Assembly: GCA_026786125.1 (NCBI GenBank) | Contig: JAJAYU010000378.1 | Span: 1 to 7,343 of the forward strand | Origin: Chamaesiphon sp. | Lineage (GTDB): Bacteria; Cyanobacteriota; Cyanobacteriia; Cyanobacteriales; Chamaesiphonaceae | DNA: 7,343 nucleotides | Direction: 5' to 3' | Shown: positions 5,663 to 7,343 of the stretch, in pieces | How the letters are laid out: every line of letters starts with the position of its first letter | Position numbering within the stretch: position 1 is the first letter of the stretch | Made by a program: the position numbers and the translations under genes | Notes under the pieces: generated by a model | The model's database searches: none | What the model saw: only the letters and a program-made list of their open reading frames with translations | What the model was told of the DNA's origin: nothing

Positions 5663-5703
5663 GGGACTATAGGGGATAAATATTTTCTATAGTCCCTCTT
5701 ATT
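5663..5703 (+). terminator. Hairpin terminator after the hemerythrin-like gene
   Basis: GGGACTATAG (5663-5672) and CTATAGTCCC (5687-5696) make a perfect 10-bp stem with a 14-base AT-rich loop, followed by TCTTATT. The T-tract is interrupted, so termination may be partial. It lies 33 bases after the TAA stop and only about 40 bases before the next start codon, so it sits between two co-directional genes. Confidence 0.75.
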
Positions 5704-5730
5704 CATAATCTAAATGATCGATTGAATTTA

Positions 5731-5735
5731 GGAGG
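5731..5735 (+). promoter_or_regulatory. Shine-Dalgarno GGAGG of the 93-aa gene
   Basis: GGAGG at 5731-5735, 8 bases before the ATG at 5744, is a strong ribosome binding site. It is the main evidence that this short ORF is translated. Confidence 0.85.
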
Positions 5736-5743
5736 ACTGTCAA

Positions 5744-6025
5744 ATGACTGGACAATTATGCTGGATTCCCAAGTTTGGCGGCAATGGAAAATTAGCTCTG
5801 CACCTCAGATTTGAATCCTTCCACCCTTGGAAAACTTATACAGCTTTTCCTGGACTTTGTGTGCCAGATTATCTGATCCCAGGTGGTTCGCAGGGTTGGG
5901 CAACTAGCCAAAAACTCTTACAGGCAGGATGGACTGCAATCCCTACAAACCAAGCACAAAGATCTTTTGATCGACCCATCAGCAGCCTGATAAATCTATT
6001 TGATGATGACGAATTAGCAGCTTAG
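5744..6025 (+). CDS. Small protein of unknown function, aromatic-rich (93 aa)
   Basis: I do not recognise the family. The protein begins MTGQLCWIPKFGGNGKLALH. It is rich in Trp/Phe/Tyr/Gly/Pro in its first two thirds (FHPWKTYTAFPGLCVPDYL at 26-44, GGSQGWATSQKLLQAGWTAIP at 47-67) and ends in an acidic tail, INLFDDDELAA (83-93). Two cysteines (6, 39) are too far apart for an obvious metal motif. No signal peptide or membrane helix is seen. A strong Shine-Dalgarno and coding-like composition make it a convincing gene. It follows the hemerythrin-like gene in the same direction across a hairpin terminator, so it is expressed either by read-through or from a promoter within the 47-base gap (CATAAT at 5704-5709 is a possible -10). 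A heptamer repeat begins on the last base of its TAG stop. Confidence 0.8.
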   Translation: MTGQLCWIPKFGGNGKLALHLRFESFHPWKTYTAFPGLCVPDYLIPGGSQGWATSQKLLQAGWTAIPTNQAQRSFDRPISSLINLFDDDELAA

Positions 6026-6103
6026 ATAATTGATAATTGATAATTGATAATTGATAGTTGGTTTTTAAGATGGAGATTCAAACTCCTGCTTTTGTTAATT
6101 AAT
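6025..6103 (+). repeat. Heptamer repeat (gataatt) plus conserved tail, copy 2
   Basis: Four exact gataatt units and one gatagtt occupy 6025-6059, the first base being the G of the preceding TAG stop codon. The tail ttggtttttaagatgg corresponds to copy 1 at 2568-2639; 6053-6103 aligns gap-free with 2589-2639 at about 70% identity. A small imperfect inverted repeat, GGAG...CTCC, lies in the tail (6072-6086), not preserved in copy 1. The arrays are in the same orientation, both directly 3' of small plus-strand genes. Confidence 0.78.
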
Positions 6104-6190
6104 TGCTCTAATCTAGAGTCGATCTAAACTATCCTGATCAATAGATCGGCTCGATTATCAGACAGCAAACATCAATTTTCCCATTTAATT

Positions 6191-6221
6191 ACAGAGATCG
6201 AACGCGATCTCTGTTTTTATT
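6191..6221 (+). terminator. Intrinsic terminator upstream of the Gfo/Idh/MocA gene
   Basis: ACAGAGATCG (6191-6200) and CGATCTCTGT (6205-6214) form a perfect 10-bp stem with the tight loop AACG, followed directly by TTTTATT. This is a textbook Rho-independent terminator for plus-strand transcripts arriving from the 93-aa gene, about 165 bases after its stop. It implies that the downstream oxidoreductase gene has its own promoter in the remaining 40 or so bases. Confidence 0.88.
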
Positions 6222-6262
6222 AGAGTACAGATTGCCAGCATAGAATTTAGAAAAAAGATAAC

Positions 6263-7339
6263 ATGATAAGCACTCAAATTCCAAATACTTCATCTGTCAA
6301 TAAACATCGTAAAGTTCGCTACGCAGTCGTTGGTTTGGGTGCATTTGCTCAGTCGGATGCGTTACCAGCATTCGCTGATGCCGAAAATTCCGAGCTAGTT
6401 GCATTGGTATCCGGTGATGCTAGCAAACGCGCTGAACTCGCCCAACAGTATGGCGTTCCCTACACCTATGCTTACGAAGACTATGACGACTTATTGATCA
6501 GTGGCAATATCGATGCTGTATATATTGCATTGCCTAACCACCTCCATTGTGAGTATACAGTCAGAGCTGCCAATGCGGGAATTCATGTGCTGTGTGAAAA
6601 ACCAATGGCTATAACTGTGACAGAGTGCGAGCAAATGATTGCAGCGGCTAGAACGCATCATGTCAAGCTGATGATTGCTTATCGGCTGCATTTGGAACCA
6701 GCCAATTTGCACGCCATCGAAGTCGTACAATCGGGTCAAATTGGCGAACCACGGATCTTTACATCTCTGTTTACCCAGCAGACATGCGGTGATAACATCC
6801 GACTAGACAAGGAAATAGGTGGCGGTACACTCAATGATATTGGTATCTATTGCATCAATGCTGCTCGCTACATCTTTCAGGATGAGCCAATTTCTGTCTT
6901 TGCTACTACTGCTAACAATGGCGAGCAACGCTTTCGGGAAGTGGCGAAAATGACTAGTGTAATTATGCACTTTCCCCACGATCGATTGGCAACTTTTAGC
7001 TGTAGCTTTGGGGCGGTAAGGATTGAAACCTATCAAGTGGTGGGTACCACAGGCGACCTGCGGGTAGAGCTGGCTTATTCAACCCAGGGGCCGATTAAAC
7101 ACATTTTGACGATTGATAGTAGCCGACAGGAACGCAGCTTTAAACCTTACAATCAGGTTGTGCCTGAGTTTGTGTACTTTTCAGACTGCATTATGCAGGA
7201 CAAAGAGCCAGAGCCATCAGGTATAGAAGGTTTAACTGATGTCCAGATTATTCAGGCTCTTGATAAATCGATCGAGACAGGTGAATTTGTACAGCTCGAT
7301 GAGGTTAATCTTCGGCAACTCCCAGTTGCAGTTTACTAA
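6263..7339 (+). CDS. Gfo/Idh/MocA-family NAD(P)-dependent oxidoreductase, glucose-fructose-oxidoreductase-like, 358 aa
   Basis: Two-domain sugar dehydrogenase fold. The Rossmann nucleotide-binding loop is VVGLGAFAQ (22-30), with a second strand ending VALVSGDASKR (46-56). The family hallmark CEKPMA is at 111-116, with Lys113 the expected catalytic/nicotinamide-contacting lysine. YRLHLEPAN (140-148), GQIGEPRIF (158-166) and GGGTLNDIGIYCINAARYI (186-204) follow. The pairing of Asp192 and Tyr196 in DIGIY matches the active-site region of glucose-fructose oxidoreductase and related xylose/glucose dehydrogenases, so a pyranose substrate is plausible; the true substrate cannot be read from sequence. 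No Tat or Sec signal is visible, unlike periplasmic Zymomonas GFOR. Length is typical (330-380) and the gene is complete, stopping with TAA 4 bases before the window end. Ribosome binding is weak (AGAAAAAAGAT). TAGAAT at 6241-6246 is a possible -10. A terminator isolates it from upstream genes. Confidence 0.9.
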   Translation: MISTQIPNTSSVNKHRKVRYAVVGLGAFAQSDALPAFADAENSELVALVSGDASKRAELAQQYGVPYTYAYEDYDDLLISGNIDAVYIALPNHLHCEYTVRAANAGIHVLCEKPMAITVTECEQMIAAARTHHVKLMIAYRLHLEPANLHAIEVVQSGQIGEPRIFTSLFTQQTCGDNIRLDKEIGGGTLNDIGIYCINAARYIFQDEPISVFATTANNGEQRFREVAKMTSVIMHFPHDRLATFSCSFGAVRIETYQVVGTTGDLRVELAYSTQGPIKHILTIDSSRQERSFKPYNQVVPEFVYFSDCIMQDKEPEPSGIEGLTDVQIIQALDKSIETGEFVQLDEVNLRQLPVAVY

Positions 7340-7343
7340 AGGG

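Noticed and set aside
6491..7036. Minus-strand frames at 6491-6739 and 6803-7036
   Set aside because: Antisense shadows inside the Gfo/Idh/MocA gene, no start signals.

Overview
The window looks like a piece of cyanobacterial chromosome. It encodes a one-helix high-light-inducible (Hli) chlorophyll-binding protein and a CrtW-type beta-carotene ketolase. It is rich in CGATCG / GATCGAT words, with one full HIP1 octamer GCGATCGC at 3850-3857, and it carries gataatt heptamer repeats of the short-tandem-repeat kind common in cyanobacteria. Genus cannot be fixed from the sequence alone.

Left part (1-2131, minus strand): three genes are read right to left and probably form one transcription unit. 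These are an unrecognised 77-residue protein, crtW overlapping its 3' end by 26 bases, and 20 bases further on a glycogen-debranching / amylo-alpha-1,6-glucosidase-like enzyme that runs off the window at base 1.

Middle (2132-4311): an AT-rich divergent gap leads to a small plus-strand acidic ORF (73 aa). Its stop codon is followed at once by a heptamer repeat element. On the minus strand come a gluconokinase (gntK), an unrecognised 232-residue cyanobacterial-type protein, a spacer with two hairpins, and the hli gene.

Right part (4312-7343): a 290-bp divergent region contains a near-palindromic, HLR1-like site. It separates hli from a plus-strand gene for a two-domain hemerythrin-like protein with a very good Shine-Dalgarno. 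A strong hairpin terminator follows, then a 93-residue unrecognised protein, a second copy of the heptamer repeat element, a textbook intrinsic terminator, and a complete Gfo/Idh/MocA-family oxidoreductase resembling glucose-fructose oxidoreductase.

Functionally the window mixes photoprotection (ketocarotenoid synthesis, Hli), iron/oxygen or redox handling (hemerythrin-like), and sugar metabolism (debranching enzyme, gluconokinase, sugar dehydrogenase-like). I see no defence system, CRISPR array, transposase, tRNA or rRNA. The points most worth following are the related repeat elements that begin exactly at the stop codons of two different small genes, the uncharacterised small protein overlapping crtW, and the shared hli/hemerythrin control region.
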